From Candidatus Omnitrophota bacterium (lineage in GTDB: Bacteria > Omnitrophota > Gorgyraeia > Pluralincolimonadales > Pluralincolimonadaceae): a DNA stretch of 64,000 nucleotides. The position numbers were made by a program, and so were the translations under genes. Shown piece after piece: positions 42,617 to 51,600 of the stretch. Numbering within the stretch: the first letter of the stretch is position 1; each line of letters starts with the position of its first letter. Location: positions 1-64,000 of the forward strand of contig JBAZFB010000006.1 in the NCBI GenBank assembly GCA_041653595.1, given 5' to 3'. The notes under the pieces are model-generated. The model did no database searches. It saw nothing but the letters and a program-made list of their open reading frames with translations, and was not told the DNA's origin.

Positions 42617-43928
42617 GAGTTTCTCCTTTCGCCTGTATCCAGTTGGCTTCGGTTGTCAGGGCCTGGGCCTGGGCGTTTAGATATGATTGCTTCGCCGCAA
42701 CAAGATTATTCTCGATTATTATCCAGTCGTTGAACGACACAAATCCTATGGAATATTGCGCCTCGGTTATCTTGGCGCGCTCTTCGCTCGCGGTTAAAAA
42801 TTGGTCTTGGACCTCGACATTTTCCAGGGCGTTCTGCAGGCTCGTCCACGCGTCGGTGAGGGTCTGTATTATACCGTCCCTGGAGTTCCTTTCATCCGCT
42901 TCCGCTTTTGCCAGCAGGGCGTTCGCCTTTGAGACATCCGCTATGCGCAAGCCGCCCTCGAATATGGGTAATGATACCGAGGCGCCTATCGACCACTGGT
43001 TGCCTTTGGGCGGCCACTGCGAATCATTTTTATTGGCGCTGCCCTGCGCGGTTATCGTCGGGAAAAATTCGCCTTTGGCCGTTTTCACGTTATAAGCCGC
43101 GGCGTTCTTCTGCGCTATAAGCTGCTGGAGCGAGGGGTGGTTCACGGAGAGCGCGATGAAATCCGGTTTCTCGCGCGCGGGATCCTTAACGATAAAATCG
43201 CCTTTCGCTTCCACAGGCACAAGCTGCAGGAGGCCCATCTCTTTTGTCAACTGGCGCCGCGCGAGGTCGATATTCCTTTTCGCCACGGAGATGTCATACC
43301 GGGCCTGCCTGACGTTCGCCCCCTCGGTAAGGAGAGAACCTTTATTTTCCCTGCCGCTCTCATAGCGCAGGGTAACCAGCTCATAATTCTGCCGGCGGCG
43401 CTCGTAGATCTGCTGGCTTATCTTTACCGATTCCTGAGCCTTGAGCAGGTTGACAAAAGCCGCCCTGAGGCGCTGCCTGACCTGCGAGGACGTAAAATTA
43501 TAGCTCTGCTGGGCGGCTTTGATATTTTCCCCGGCCGCGTTTACCTTATTTATCGTCTGGAAACCGTCAAAGAGCAGCTGGTTGCCGGTGACGCCGTAAT
43601 TATAATTATTTACCGCGCCGGTTGAGCCGCCTGATGTGCCGCCTGATGAGCCCGGTGAGGTGCCGCCTGAGCTTTTCGACCTGGTGGCGTTAAGGTCCGT
43701 GCTTATCTGCGGGAAGAGGCCGCTCGCGGATATCGTCTTGTCGGCCTTGGAACTCTTTATGGACTGCTGGGCCGAGACAAGGCCGGGATTATTCTTCGCG
43801 GATTCCTTGACGCAATCGTCCCACGTCATGGGAGTTACGGAGTCAGGCACCGCCGTTTCTTCCGCCGGAGCCGGTGCGCTCAGCAGCAGGATAGAACAAA
43901 AAGCATATATGAAAATATTCTTGTTCAC
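42600..43928 (-). CDS. TolC-family outer-membrane efflux protein
   Basis: The 442-residue protein has a signal peptide (about 1-22, cut near APAEE) and the duplicated OEP helical-hairpin/barrel fold; VNHPSLQQLIAQKNAAAYNVKTAKGEFFPTI is a typical OEP segment. A Ser/Gly/Thr-rich insertion (SKSSGGTSPGSSGGTSGGSTGAV, split between two strands, about 84-106) is unusual and falls where the first barrel hairpin (extracellular loop) would lie. GTG start; no clear Shine-Dalgarno. It forms the outer channel for the MacAB genes downstream. Confidence 0.92.
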   Translation of the reverse strand: MNKNIFIYAFCSILLLSAPAPAEETAVPDSVTPMTWDDCVKESAKNNPGLVSAQQSIKSSKADKTISASGLFPQISTDLNATRSKSSGGTSPGSSGGTSGGSTGAVNNYNYGVTGNQLLFDGFQTINKVNAAGENIKAAQQSYNFTSSQVRQRLRAAFVNLLKAQESVKISQQIYERRRQNYELVTLRYESGRENKGSLLTEGANVRQARYDISVAKRNIDLARRQLTKEMGLLQLVPVEAKGDFIVKDPAREKPDFIALSVNHPSLQQLIAQKNAAAYNVKTAKGEFFPTITAQGSANKNDSQWPPKGNQWSIGASVSLPIFEGGLRIADVSKANALLAKAEADERNSRDGIIQTLTDAWTSLQNALENVEVQDQFLTASEERAKITEAQYSIGFVSFNDWIIIENNLVAAKQSYLNAQAQALTTEANWIQAKGETLESIE

Positions 43929-43932
43929 AGTG

Positions 43933-44172
43933 TCAGAATTTGCCCTTTAGTTTGGAAAGTACTTTTGTCGCCTCGTTAAGGAAACGGTTGAACTCTTCGG
44001 CCTGTATAAGCCCGATCATGCCGTCCGGCTTGGCGAAGACGACAAGCTTATCGCCGGACTTTATCTTGAACGTCTTCCTTATGTCCGCGGGAACCACCAC
44101 TTGTCCCCTCTCACCTACAGTCACCACGCTGTGGAACCCGCCGCCCGGGCCGCCCTTGAATTCAGTTTTCAT
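43933..44172 (-). CDS. AbrB/SpoVT/MazE-family DNA-binding regulator
   Basis: A 79-residue swapped-hairpin regulator: VVTVGERGQVVVPADIRKTFKIKSGDKLVVFAKPDGMIGLI (about 16-56) is the SpoVT-AbrB signature with G-x-V-V-x-P-x-x-I-R. A Gly-rich N-terminus and a helical C-terminus (about 57-79) flank it. CGGAGG precedes the ATG. No toxin gene follows; it is instead joined to tolC-macAB-MFS, so it probably controls efflux. Its own promoter contains a perfect palindrome and three TTGTATGA repeats, consistent with autoregulation. Confidence 0.9.
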   Translation of the reverse strand: MKTEFKGGPGGGFHSVVTVGERGQVVVPADIRKTFKIKSGDKLVVFAKPDGMIGLIQAEEFNRFLNEATKVLSKLKGKF

Positions 44173-44193
44173 CTTAACCTCCGTAATGTGTTA

Positions 44194-44244
44194 TTGTATG
44201 AATTGTATGATTTGTATGATATATCATACATACGGAGATGTCAA
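44194..44244 (-). promoter_or_regulatory. promoter and operator array of the AbrB-like/efflux operon
   Basis: On the minus strand TTGACA (44239-44244) and TATCAT (44216-44221) are 17 bases apart. The -10 lies within the perfect 16-bp palindrome GTATGATATATCATAC (44214-44229). Downstream of the -10, TTGTATGA (plus-strand reading) is repeated at 44194, 44203 and 44212 with a 9-bp period. This looks like a multi-site operator for the AbrB-like protein. Confidence 0.75.
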
Positions 44245-44307
44245 TATATTTATTTATGTTTATTACTATAGTTAGACGCGCCTCCACCCAAAAGGTTTAC
44301 ACGCAAA

Positions 44308-44334
44308 ACGCCCCGCTCCAAAAGAGCGGGGCGT
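44308..44334 (-). terminator. rho-independent terminator after the Met-rich protein gene
   Basis: A perfect 11-bp stem ACGCCCCGCTC/GAGCGGGGCGT (44308-44318, 44324-44334) with a 5-base loop, followed on the minus strand by TTTTGCGT. It ends the 44357-44659 transcript. Confidence 0.85.
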
Positions 44335-44356
44335 CTGTAATTGAGGATATACTTAA

Positions 44357-44659
44357 TTATTTTCCGACTGGCATCTTTCCGGGCATACCTTTTTCCATGC
44401 CCATGCCGCCCATTCCTTTACCCATCATCGGGCACATCCCCTGCATATCCCCCATCATCGGGCATTTGCCTGTCGCGATGGTATAAATGCCTTTCGCATA
44501 TAACAGCACGGACACGACGATCAAGACAACGGCGACTACTTTGCCGAAGTTCTTCAAGCCCTTCTCTTTCGCTCTTTCGAGCGCGAACAATACAAAAAAA
44601 CTTGCTGTAAGCAACGCGGATGCAGGGATCAGAACCAGCACACCCATCATTCTCATCAT
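44357..44659 (-). CDS. small membrane protein with Met/Cys-rich C-terminal tail
   Basis: The 100-residue protein has two predicted membrane helices (about 6-26 and 41-63) and then a tail from about 68 that is extremely rich in Met, Gly, Pro and Cys: CPMMGDMQGMCPMMG, then KGMGGMGMEKGMPGKM. Repeated CPMMG units and M-x-x-M patterns resemble methionine-rich copper(I)- or silver-binding segments. AGGAGGG precedes the ATG pair at 44659. It is a single-gene transcript with its own promoter and terminator. Function unknown; metal binding is inference from composition. Confidence 0.7.
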   Translation of the reverse strand: MMRMMGVLVLIPASALLTASFFVLFALERAKEKGLKNFGKVVAVVLIVVSVLLYAKGIYTIATGKCPMMGDMQGMCPMMGKGMGGMGMEKGMPGKMPVGK

Positions 44660-44688
44660 GGTACACGCCCTCCTATTTTTCGTTTTCC

Positions 44689-44716
44689 ATTATGTCATAC
44701 CCACAAATAATGTAAA
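44689..44716 (-). promoter_or_regulatory. promoter of the Met-rich membrane protein gene
   Basis: TTTACA (44711-44716) and CATAAT (44689-44694) on the minus strand with a 16-base spacer; the leader of about 23 bases contains AGGAGGG. Confidence 0.6.
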
Positions 44717-44736
44717 TTGGCGGATTCCGCTTTCTT

Positions 44737-44778
44737 TTGACCTTTTTCACCCCCTGCCAAAAACGGCAGGGACTGCGG
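44737..44778 (-). terminator. hairpin terminator after hcp, with conserved flank
   Basis: On the minus strand the hcp stop TAG is followed by CCGCAGT, the stem CCCTGCC/GGCAGGG (44752-44758, 44765-44771) with GTTTTT loop, then GGTGAAAAAGGTCAA. The 16 bases at 44737-44752 recur exactly at 17158-17173 after another gene's stop and hairpin. Confidence 0.6.
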
Positions 44779-46446
44779 CTACCCTAAGATCGCCTTCAGG
44801 TCTTCGTCGGGCGTGGTAATGGGTTTCACGCCGAAATTATTAACGAGGACTTTGAGGACGTTCGGCGACACGAATGCCGGGAGCGACGGGCCTATCCTTA
44901 TGTTCTTCACGCCCAGCGAAAGGAGCGTAATGAGGATGCAAACCGCCTTCTGCTCATACCAGGAAAGGATGATGGATAACGGCAGGTCGTTCACGCCGCA
45001 GCCGAACGCGCCGGCAAGCGCCAGCGCTATCTTTATCGCCGAATATGAGTCGTTGCACTGGCCCAGGTCAAGCAGGCGCGGGATGCCGCCGATATCTCCG
45101 AATTCAAGCGTGTTGAAGCGGAATTTCCCGCAGGCGAGCGTAAGTATCACGCAATCTTTGGGGACCTTTTCGGCGAACTCGGTGTAATAATTCCTGCCCG
45201 GCTTCGCGCCGTCGCATCCGCCTATGAGGAAGAAATGGCGTATCCTGTTCTCTTTTACGGATCCGACGATCCTGTCGGCGACGCCCAAAACCGCGTTGTG
45301 GCCGAAGCCGACGACTATTTCTTTTTCGATCTTATCCGCCTTGAGCCAGTCGAGCTCGAGCGCCTTCCTAATCACCGGCGAAAAGTCTTTATCGTCGAAC
45401 CCCGGGATATGGGTGACTCCCGGCCACGCGACCATCCCGGTCGTGAATACCCGCGCCTTATAGGAGTCGCGCGGCTTCTGGATGCAGTTTGTCGTGAACA
45501 GGAACGCGGCAGGCACGCCGTCGAATTCCTTCTGCTGGTTCTGCCACGCGGTGCCGAAATGCCCGGCGAAGTGTTTATATTTATGGAAAGCGAGATATCC
45601 GTGCGCCGGCAGCATCTCGCCGTGCGTGTAAACATTTATCCCCTTCCCTTCGGTCTGGTCCAACAGCATTTCGAGGTCGAGGAGATCGTGGCCCGAGACG
45701 ATTATCGCAGGGCCCTTCTTCAGGCCCAATTTCACCCTCGTCGGGGACGGGTTGCCGAAATGTTCCGTATTCGCTTTATCGAGGAGCTCGAGGCATTTGA
45801 AATTCACCTTCCCGAACTCCATATTCATCGCGAGGGCCTCTTCGACCGAGAGGTTGTCTTCGGCGAGTTTCGAGAGCGCCTTGTGGAAATACGCGTCCAC
45901 TTCCTCGTCTTCAAGGCCGAGGACCGCGGCGTGGTCGGCGTAGGCCGCCATGCCTTTAAGGCCTAAAAGCAGGAGTTCCTGCAGGCTGCGCGAATCCTCA
46001 TCCATCGCGGGCCATGAAAGGACGCCTACCTGCCTGCCCTGGTCGACCAGCCCTTCTATGCTGTTCGCGGGCTTCCAATCGGTCGCGTCTGGGAGGCGTG
46101 TCGCGAAATCCTTGTCGTATTTCTTCTTATATTCCCGAAGGAAGAGCCCTTTCATTTTTTCCTTGACCTCATACGCGCGCGTCAAAAATTCTTTGAGCCG
46201 CCCCGGGTCGAAATCAACGTTCGTTATCGTGGTAAAAAGCCCTTCTTTCAGGAAAAGGTCGGCCTCTTTATCCTTTATGCCGAGCTCGCGCGCCATATTC
46301 CCGTAAACGGCGATGCCCTTCATAGCGTATATAAGAAGGTCCTGGAGTGTCGCTGTGACCGGGTCTTTCCCGCAAACGCCCTGCATAGTGCATCCGGTAC
46401 CCTGCGCGGTCTGCTCGCATTGCCTACAGAACATCTTTGTTTCCAT
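44779..46446 (-). CDS. hcp: hybrid cluster protein (hydroxylamine reductase-type)
   Basis: Hcp carries a [4Fe-4S] cluster and a 4Fe-2S-2O hybrid cluster and is linked to NO/hydroxylamine detoxification in anaerobes. The 555-residue protein begins with Cys7, Cys10, Cys19 and Cys25 (C-x2-C-x8-C-x5-C), the strict-anaerobe class. Hybrid-cluster ligands can be seen in SGHDLLDLE, HGEMLPAHGY, FTTNCIQ, GGCDGAK, LACGKFRF and GQCNDSY. GAGGGG precedes the ATG, which lies 23 bases inside the end of the Rrf2 gene, so both are coupled. No Hcr reductase gene is present. Confidence 0.96.
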   Translation of the reverse strand: METKMFCRQCEQTAQGTGCTMQGVCGKDPVTATLQDLLIYAMKGIAVYGNMARELGIKDKEADLFLKEGLFTTITNVDFDPGRLKEFLTRAYEVKEKMKGLFLREYKKKYDKDFATRLPDATDWKPANSIEGLVDQGRQVGVLSWPAMDEDSRSLQELLLLGLKGMAAYADHAAVLGLEDEEVDAYFHKALSKLAEDNLSVEEALAMNMEFGKVNFKCLELLDKANTEHFGNPSPTRVKLGLKKGPAIIVSGHDLLDLEMLLDQTEGKGINVYTHGEMLPAHGYLAFHKYKHFAGHFGTAWQNQQKEFDGVPAAFLFTTNCIQKPRDSYKARVFTTGMVAWPGVTHIPGFDDKDFSPVIRKALELDWLKADKIEKEIVVGFGHNAVLGVADRIVGSVKENRIRHFFLIGGCDGAKPGRNYYTEFAEKVPKDCVILTLACGKFRFNTLEFGDIGGIPRLLDLGQCNDSYSAIKIALALAGAFGCGVNDLPLSIILSWYEQKAVCILITLLSLGVKNIRIGPSLPAFVSPNVLKVLVNNFGVKPITTPDEDLKAILG

Positions 46447-46846
46447 GGATCATCCCCTCAATTGTTATCGGTTTCAGTTGGATGTTTATGAACTGCTCTA
46501 TTGTACCTAACCGCCTCCTTAAAAAACAAGATTTTTTATTGGGGCAAGCTTCCTTTTGAAGCACGCACTCGCTCAATTTGATGGGGCCCTGGAACACTTT
46601 GACGACCTCTAGTAAGGATATCTTCTTCGGCCCGCGCGCCAGTTTGAACCCCCCGCCGGCGCCTTTCTGGGAAATAAGGAGCCCTTTAGCGTTCAGGGTC
46701 TGCAGTATCTTCCTGAGGAACGGCCGCGGTATCCTGAGGCTCCGGACAAGCTCCGGCACCGACGTCAGACCCTCTTGCTTCTTCGCCATGTAGCAGAGCG
46801 CCCTCACGGCGTAATCCGTATTCCTGTTTATCAGTCTTATGCTCAT
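46424..46846 (-). CDS. Rrf2-family iron-sulfur transcriptional regulator
   Basis: The 140-residue protein has the Rrf2 winged helix (YAVRALCYMAKKQEGLTSVPEL, IPRPFLRKILQTLNAKGLLISQKGAGGGFKLAR) and three cysteines, Cys94, Cys101 and Cys107 (C-x6-C-x5-C), near the usual IscR/NsrR cluster site. Coupling to hcp suggests an NsrR-like NO or redox sensor for nitrosative stress, although NsrR and IscR cannot be separated by eye. No Shine-Dalgarno is visible and the -10 lies 7 bases before the ATG. A perfect inverted repeat covers the core promoter, predicting autorepression. Confidence 0.92.
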   Translation of the reverse strand: MSIRLINRNTDYAVRALCYMAKKQEGLTSVPELVRSLRIPRPFLRKILQTLNAKGLLISQKGAGGGFKLARGPKKISLLEVVKVFQGPIKLSECVLQKEACPNKKSCFLRRRLGTIEQFINIQLKPITIEGMIHGNKDVL

Positions 46847-46852
46847 GGCAGT

Positions 46853-46881
46853 AATGATACCACAATGGTATCATTTGTCAA
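46853..46881 (-). promoter_or_regulatory. Rrf2-hcp promoter with overlapping palindromic operator
   Basis: On the minus strand TTGACA (46876-46881) is followed after 16 bases by TATCAT (46854-46859). The inverted repeat AATGATACCA-CAA-TGGTATCATT (46853-46875; 10-bp perfect arms) fills the spacer and the -10. The predicted start is at the ATG (46846), a leaderless arrangement. Confidence 0.8.
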
Positions 46882-46886
46882 GTTAA

Positions 46887-46974
46887 ATTTTGCAGCGCGC
46901 GGAACGCATGCTGCAAAATAATCCCGCGCCTGCGCAGAAAATCCCTAAGAGATTTTCAAGCGATTAGGCGCGGG
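46887..46974 (-). terminator. two inverted repeats between the rrf2 promoter and the frameshifted gene
   Basis: ATTTTGCAGC/GCTGCAAAAT (46887-46896, 46910-46919) forms a 10-bp stem with a 13-base loop, and CCCGCGCCT/AGGCGCGGG (46923-46931, 46966-46974) forms a 9-bp stem enclosing AAAATC/GATTTT. Following the minus-strand gene at 46986, the first-transcribed GC-rich stem is trailed by ATTATTTTGC, fitting a terminator. Confidence 0.55.
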
Positions 46975-46985
46975 GAAAAAATTAT

Positions 46986-47701
46986 TTAATTTTTCTCGAG
47001 CTTGCGGCTGAGGTAGCCCCCCGTGAGGCCGTCAATGCTAGCGGTGAGCTCCTCTATCCTGAGCTCTCTTTCCGTGTAAGCCGGGCTTTCCTTGTCGGTT
47101 ATCCTGATAAGTTGCTTCTGTAGCTTCTTCCTCTCGAAGTAAACGGTGTTGAGTGCCTCCATAATATCGTTCCTTAGCTCCACCATAAGCTTCGAGCGCG
47201 AGTCTATCGAGGTCTGGGCAGTATTATATACAAGGTCACCCAAATCCCATTTGGCCGTGAAATCCCAGCCGGAACTTGTGTCGTCCGGACCTACCCAGAA
47301 GTTCGTCCTACCGTTTGATGTGGCGGTCGATATCGTAGTATCTAGATCATTGTTATAACCTACGCTTACTTCGGGCATCAAGGCCCTTACGGCAGCCTGG
47401 TGCCTCCAGTTGGATATCTTATCGGGATTTACCTCAGCGTATCTGATCGCGGCGCGCTGGGCTCGGGAATGGTTGGTTCGTTAGGGTCGGGGGTTTTGTT
47501 CTGGAGGGAAACTGTTTCAGTTGCAATTGGCTTCTTTTCTTCTTGCGCAAGCACGGTTTCTTCTTTTGAGGCCGGGATTTCTTGGTTAGCAACGGAAGCC
47601 GGCTTTAATGAAGTTTGCTTTGATTTTTCCCGCGCACAACCGCTTACCAACGGCACAGTCATACACAATACCAAAATAACACCTAGCTTATCATGACGCA
47701 T
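46986..47701 (-). pseudogene. lipoprotein gene split by a frameshift
   Basis: Two frames together read as one protein. The 5' frame (47429-47701) encodes a lipoprotein signal (LVSGC lipobox) and a Pro/Thr/Glu-rich linker, then stops at TAA 47429. The -/+1 shifted frame is open from just after a TAA near 47482 and gives, before its first ATG (47381), AIRYAEVNPDKISNWRHQA, continuing to VRALMPEVSVGYNNDLDTT and a coiled-coil-like C-terminus to 46986. Such a continuous conserved-looking segment without a start codon implies that the shift lies at roughly 47430-47480. Either a true pseudogene or an assembly error. The family looks like an outer-membrane-associated lipoprotein of unknown function. 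AAAGGAG precedes the ATG at 47701. Confidence 0.7.
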
Positions 47702-47764
47702 TTGTCTGTGTCTCCTTTCTGCTATAATAGACGTAAAGCGGAAGGAAAAACTTTCAAAAATATT

Positions 47765-48658
47765 TTATCTCGCCCATCCTTCCCATTCGGCTTCAATTGG
47801 ATTAATTGGCCCTACTTCATCCACCTCCCCCGCTTCGAGGTTGCGCGAGCCGTCGGGTTGTATGTAGTAGTCAAAATCTCCACTAAGTGCGATTTTCCCG
47901 TATTTCCCATCTGGAGTTTTGAAATAAAAACAATAACCCCCTGTTGATTCAGGGCAGACAGATTGGACGTAACCATCCTCAGGTGCTTGAGGCATCCATT
48001 CAAATTTGGCGAAAAGCTTATCCAGAGTACTTTCTCTCATTGGATATCCCGGGAAGCAAACAAATCCGCCCGGTTCTTTCATCGTATAAATCGCTCTACC
48101 TTCTTCGTCGTAAGACCTCGTTAGCCAGACGGTCTCTTCTTCAACCACAGGGAAGTACCATAATTTAATAAAGGACCAACCGCATTCCTTACCTTTGGAT
48201 TCCTTATCTTCTATATCGGGAATATGTGCATTATGAACATACTCAAGCTTGGAAGGCGATCCTTTTTTTATAAGGTGAATTGTCAAATCATTTATGATTA
48301 TCTTATCATCTGTCGGTTCCTTATAATCTGCAAGGACTATAGCATTTCCGTGATAGCCGTCTTTTTCTACCTTAATATCACAAAAAGTGGCGTCCGGCAA
48401 TTTCCAAGAAAACGTACCACCATAAATTTTCTTTTCGAGTATTTTAGTCTCGGATTTGATCTCATCGTAAAACTTGCTTTTAACCACATCAGGATACGTT
48501 ACAGTCTCAAGTTCTGCCGTAAGGACCACTTCGTCCGTAATCAAGGTGCCATCCTGATCGATTATTTTACCGGCGATTTCGAATTTATCCAAAGATTGAT
48601 AGCCATTACAAATGTTACTTAAACACAACAACATAACAACAAATAAAGATTTAGACAT
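47765..48658 (-). CDS. secreted protein of unknown function with an Ig-like N-terminal domain
   Basis: A 297-residue protein from the ATG at 48658, which overlaps the upstream stop as TGATG. It has a signal peptide (about 1-19, cut near CNGYQ). Residues about 25-130 look beta-rich with GKIIDQDGTLITDEVVLTA and GTFSWKLPDATFCDIKVEKDGYHG, similar in pattern to carboxypeptidase-regulatory-like (Ig-fold) domains. The C-terminal half has Cys and Trp/Tyr clusters, with FVCFPGYP, SVCPESTGGYCFYFKTPDGKYGKIAL. No family recognised. AT-richer than the genome core and co-transcribed with the large hydrolase-like protein. Confidence 0.6.
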   Translation of the reverse strand: MSKSLFVVMLLCLSNICNGYQSLDKFEIAGKIIDQDGTLITDEVVLTAELETVTYPDVVKSKFYDEIKSETKILEKKIYGGTFSWKLPDATFCDIKVEKDGYHGNAIVLADYKEPTDDKIIINDLTIHLIKKGSPSKLEYVHNAHIPDIEDKESKGKECGWSFIKLWYFPVVEEETVWLTRSYDEEGRAIYTMKEPGGFVCFPGYPMRESTLDKLFAKFEWMPQAPEDGYVQSVCPESTGGYCFYFKTPDGKYGKIALSGDFDYYIQPDGSRNLEAGEVDEVGPINPIEAEWEGWAR

Positions 48659-51600
48659 CAGTACCCCCATTTTTCTAAGTTTTTTGGATTTAAAAATCCT
48701 CCAAAATATTCTTGAACATCATAATAACACTCCGTTCCAAAACTTAAATGATCTCGAATCCCGAATGGCCGAATATTTCCCCTAAAATATGAACGACTCA
48801 TAAAATTCGACAATTTTGACTCTAAATTCTGATTTCCCAATCCTCCCGACATACTCTTTTCATGTCTATAAAGACCTACATCACAAAAACCATACATTCG
48901 ATTTGAAGGGAGGACCTCATAATTATTGTCCAGCGGAACCGGCAATCCATAGTCCAGGTTACCTATTAAACCCGACCACCAAACTCCGATTAGGTTATCG
49001 GAAAAATTGCGTATTAATTTGTCTTTGCTATAATACAAATTATACACTTTTCCAGTAATATTATTTGCCGCAGCTGATACATACATATCTTTATAATAGT
49101 CATTCTCCTGTCTAGTGGCGTAAGTGTTACCAGAAACGGCTACCTGAACTAAGAATACGTTATTTACGATCTTTCTCTTGTCCTGAATTGCAAGTAATTT
49201 CAAAGCATATGAAGTAAGATTGCCTCCTAATGAATGTGCAACCAGGTTTATTTTAGCATTTTTAAATTCATTTTTGGTATTTTCTATTACATCAGCCAAA
49301 ACCTGACCAGTCTGGAAAGAGTTTACCCATTGGTTGTCGAAAACCGTCTTGAAATTGTTACTTCCAATAAGCGGTATCGGATCGTATATCCCCTCTGCAG
49401 TATCCCACGAGAACCCAATAAAACCGCCTCTATAGCCGCTCCTATATAAACGTTTATATACGGTATTGCTCCATGTCACAGCATCACTCTTTGGGGTCCA
49501 GGCGCCATGGATAAACATAAATACTTTGCTCGGATCTTGTATAAACATATTTTTATTTTCAACATTAATTGTCCTATATCTAAGCTTGCCATCACTCCCG
49601 TCGGAAGGAGCGCCCCTGACATCCACAAATCTATACATATCCCTTATGCTTTTTAAAGTTACATAAGCTTCGTCCAATATCGCTTCTGTCTTATTTTCGC
49701 CTAGCTCGACTATCAGAGATAACTCAAGCACCCCTTGCTCGATGCCTTCGAAGATGGCACGGAAGTTGCCATTATCATCGAAATATTTTGACTCGAGTTC
49801 TTTCTTGTCACCTGAAGCCAGATTTATTATGATTGGTTTGGTGAATTGGGCGATGGAGCTGTTGATATCCTTTAGATATGTGAATGAGCCAATTTTCTTA
49901 ATATCCTTTACCCTTTCAAATATCTTAATCCTGCCCGAGCCTTCCGCCTTTAGATAGAACTTTACATTTTGGTTGGTGGTCCATTCCTTAATGTTGGGTA
50001 TTGTTAGATTTATCGGCATAAAATCCTCAAGGTCTCTTATACCGTTTATATTCCCGTCATAGCCATCGTTCCCGTTGCTGTTTACCGCGCAGGCATCATC
50101 CGAATGTATATTTGACTCATCATAATCGTCGTCATTATTGACCCAATTTACGCACCCCGGCGCGACCTGTTCGACGGCATTGTCATCGCCGCCCAGAAAA
50201 CCGTCGTTATTGGAGTCAACGAGGATGTCGCCGCTCAGAGTTTGCATATTATAACAAGAAAAAAACTTATTGCAGTAGCCTGGGCTATAGCCAAACCCGT
50301 CGCCGTATGAGGGCGCCTCCATAGTTATATCGATATCTGTGTCAGGATTAGGATTCTCCATAATAATATAGGCCGATCTATTTAAATTGTATGTCCTGTC
50401 TGCCGGGTCAAAGAGGGGATTTAGCGGGTATTTGCCGTTTATTTTGTATTTTGAAGGATCTAAGGGTTGTTCATAATATAGAAAGGGGCCGAATGTCTCA
50501 ATAAAATCACAGTTCTTGAATATGACTATAAAAGGATTATCTTTTACCGGCGGGGAATGAAGGGTCGTGACCGTCATGCCCCATAACCTTCCGGGACTCT
50601 CTTTATATTCCCAATTAATATCGGAACAACTATCGAAAGGATTGCTAAGCCAGGGATAATTTGAGACGGTACAAGACGGAAGGCCGTACGAGGGAACGTA
50701 ATAACAAAAACCCATAGAATCTACCGAGCTTAGCATTATCCAGCCAGAGCTAAAAGGCGGTCCATAAGGGAAATACGTCCGCATGTTAGACTTTATATCC
50801 GACCAATTCGCGAAAGGAGACTCGGAGAAGAGATCGCGATTGAACATCTGGTTATAATTGATCTCAAGCTTTATCTGTTTTTCCTGGCCAAAGTAATTGA
50901 TATTCTTCCTGCGATGCCTCCCATTCTCAATATAATCAACATAAATTGGCGGAAACACATAATTTTCACCCGTCGACTGCATCTTCACAAACAACTGATA
51001 ATAATAAAATGTTATCTTCTCTTCTTTAACATGCCCTGCGTCATCGGTTACCTGCGCCGTAAGGATGTTTTTGCCGGAGTGCGTTACCGGATCGACCTTC
51101 ATAATGATATACTCGGGAGAATCGGCTACAATATTCCTGCGGCGCGCCTCTCCCGGGGAAAGAAGCGTCGGACCCGTAAAAGTAAAACTGGCTGGGCTTA
51201 TCGTGCACTCCCGGCCGCCTATAGTTATGCTTTTTACATGGGCGAACTCATTAAACCTGCCGCCTATCTGAAGGGCATTTTCGGTTATAATTTGGTCTTT
51301 ATAAGGAGAGGAAAAAGACAGCATCGGCTCTTCTTTATTATCAAGAACCGGCATTTGGACAGGATCAGTTCGAGGATTTGAGTTATTGGTACTACCGGCT
51401 CCGCCGGTAACGCCGCCTGTTATCTGTTGGACAACGGAAATGACTTGAGGATCATCGTTCTTGATCCTATAACCCGAAGTTGACGGCGTTGAGACAGGCG
51501 TAACAGGCGAACTCTTAGATGCGATAAGCGCCGGCGTAAAACCCTCTGGCGCGATGTTAGTATCTATTGACAAAACTTTTTTAGTTTCTGTCTCATGCGA

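Noticed and set aside
43933..44172. Antitoxin of a MazEF/VapBC toxin-antitoxin pair
   Set aside because: The AbrB fold is shared with antitoxins, but the next gene is tolC and no small toxin gene is adjacent.
44194..44219. Microsatellite or CRISPR-like repeat (TTGTATGA x3)
   Set aside because: Only three 8-base units with a palindrome over a promoter; an operator array explains it better.
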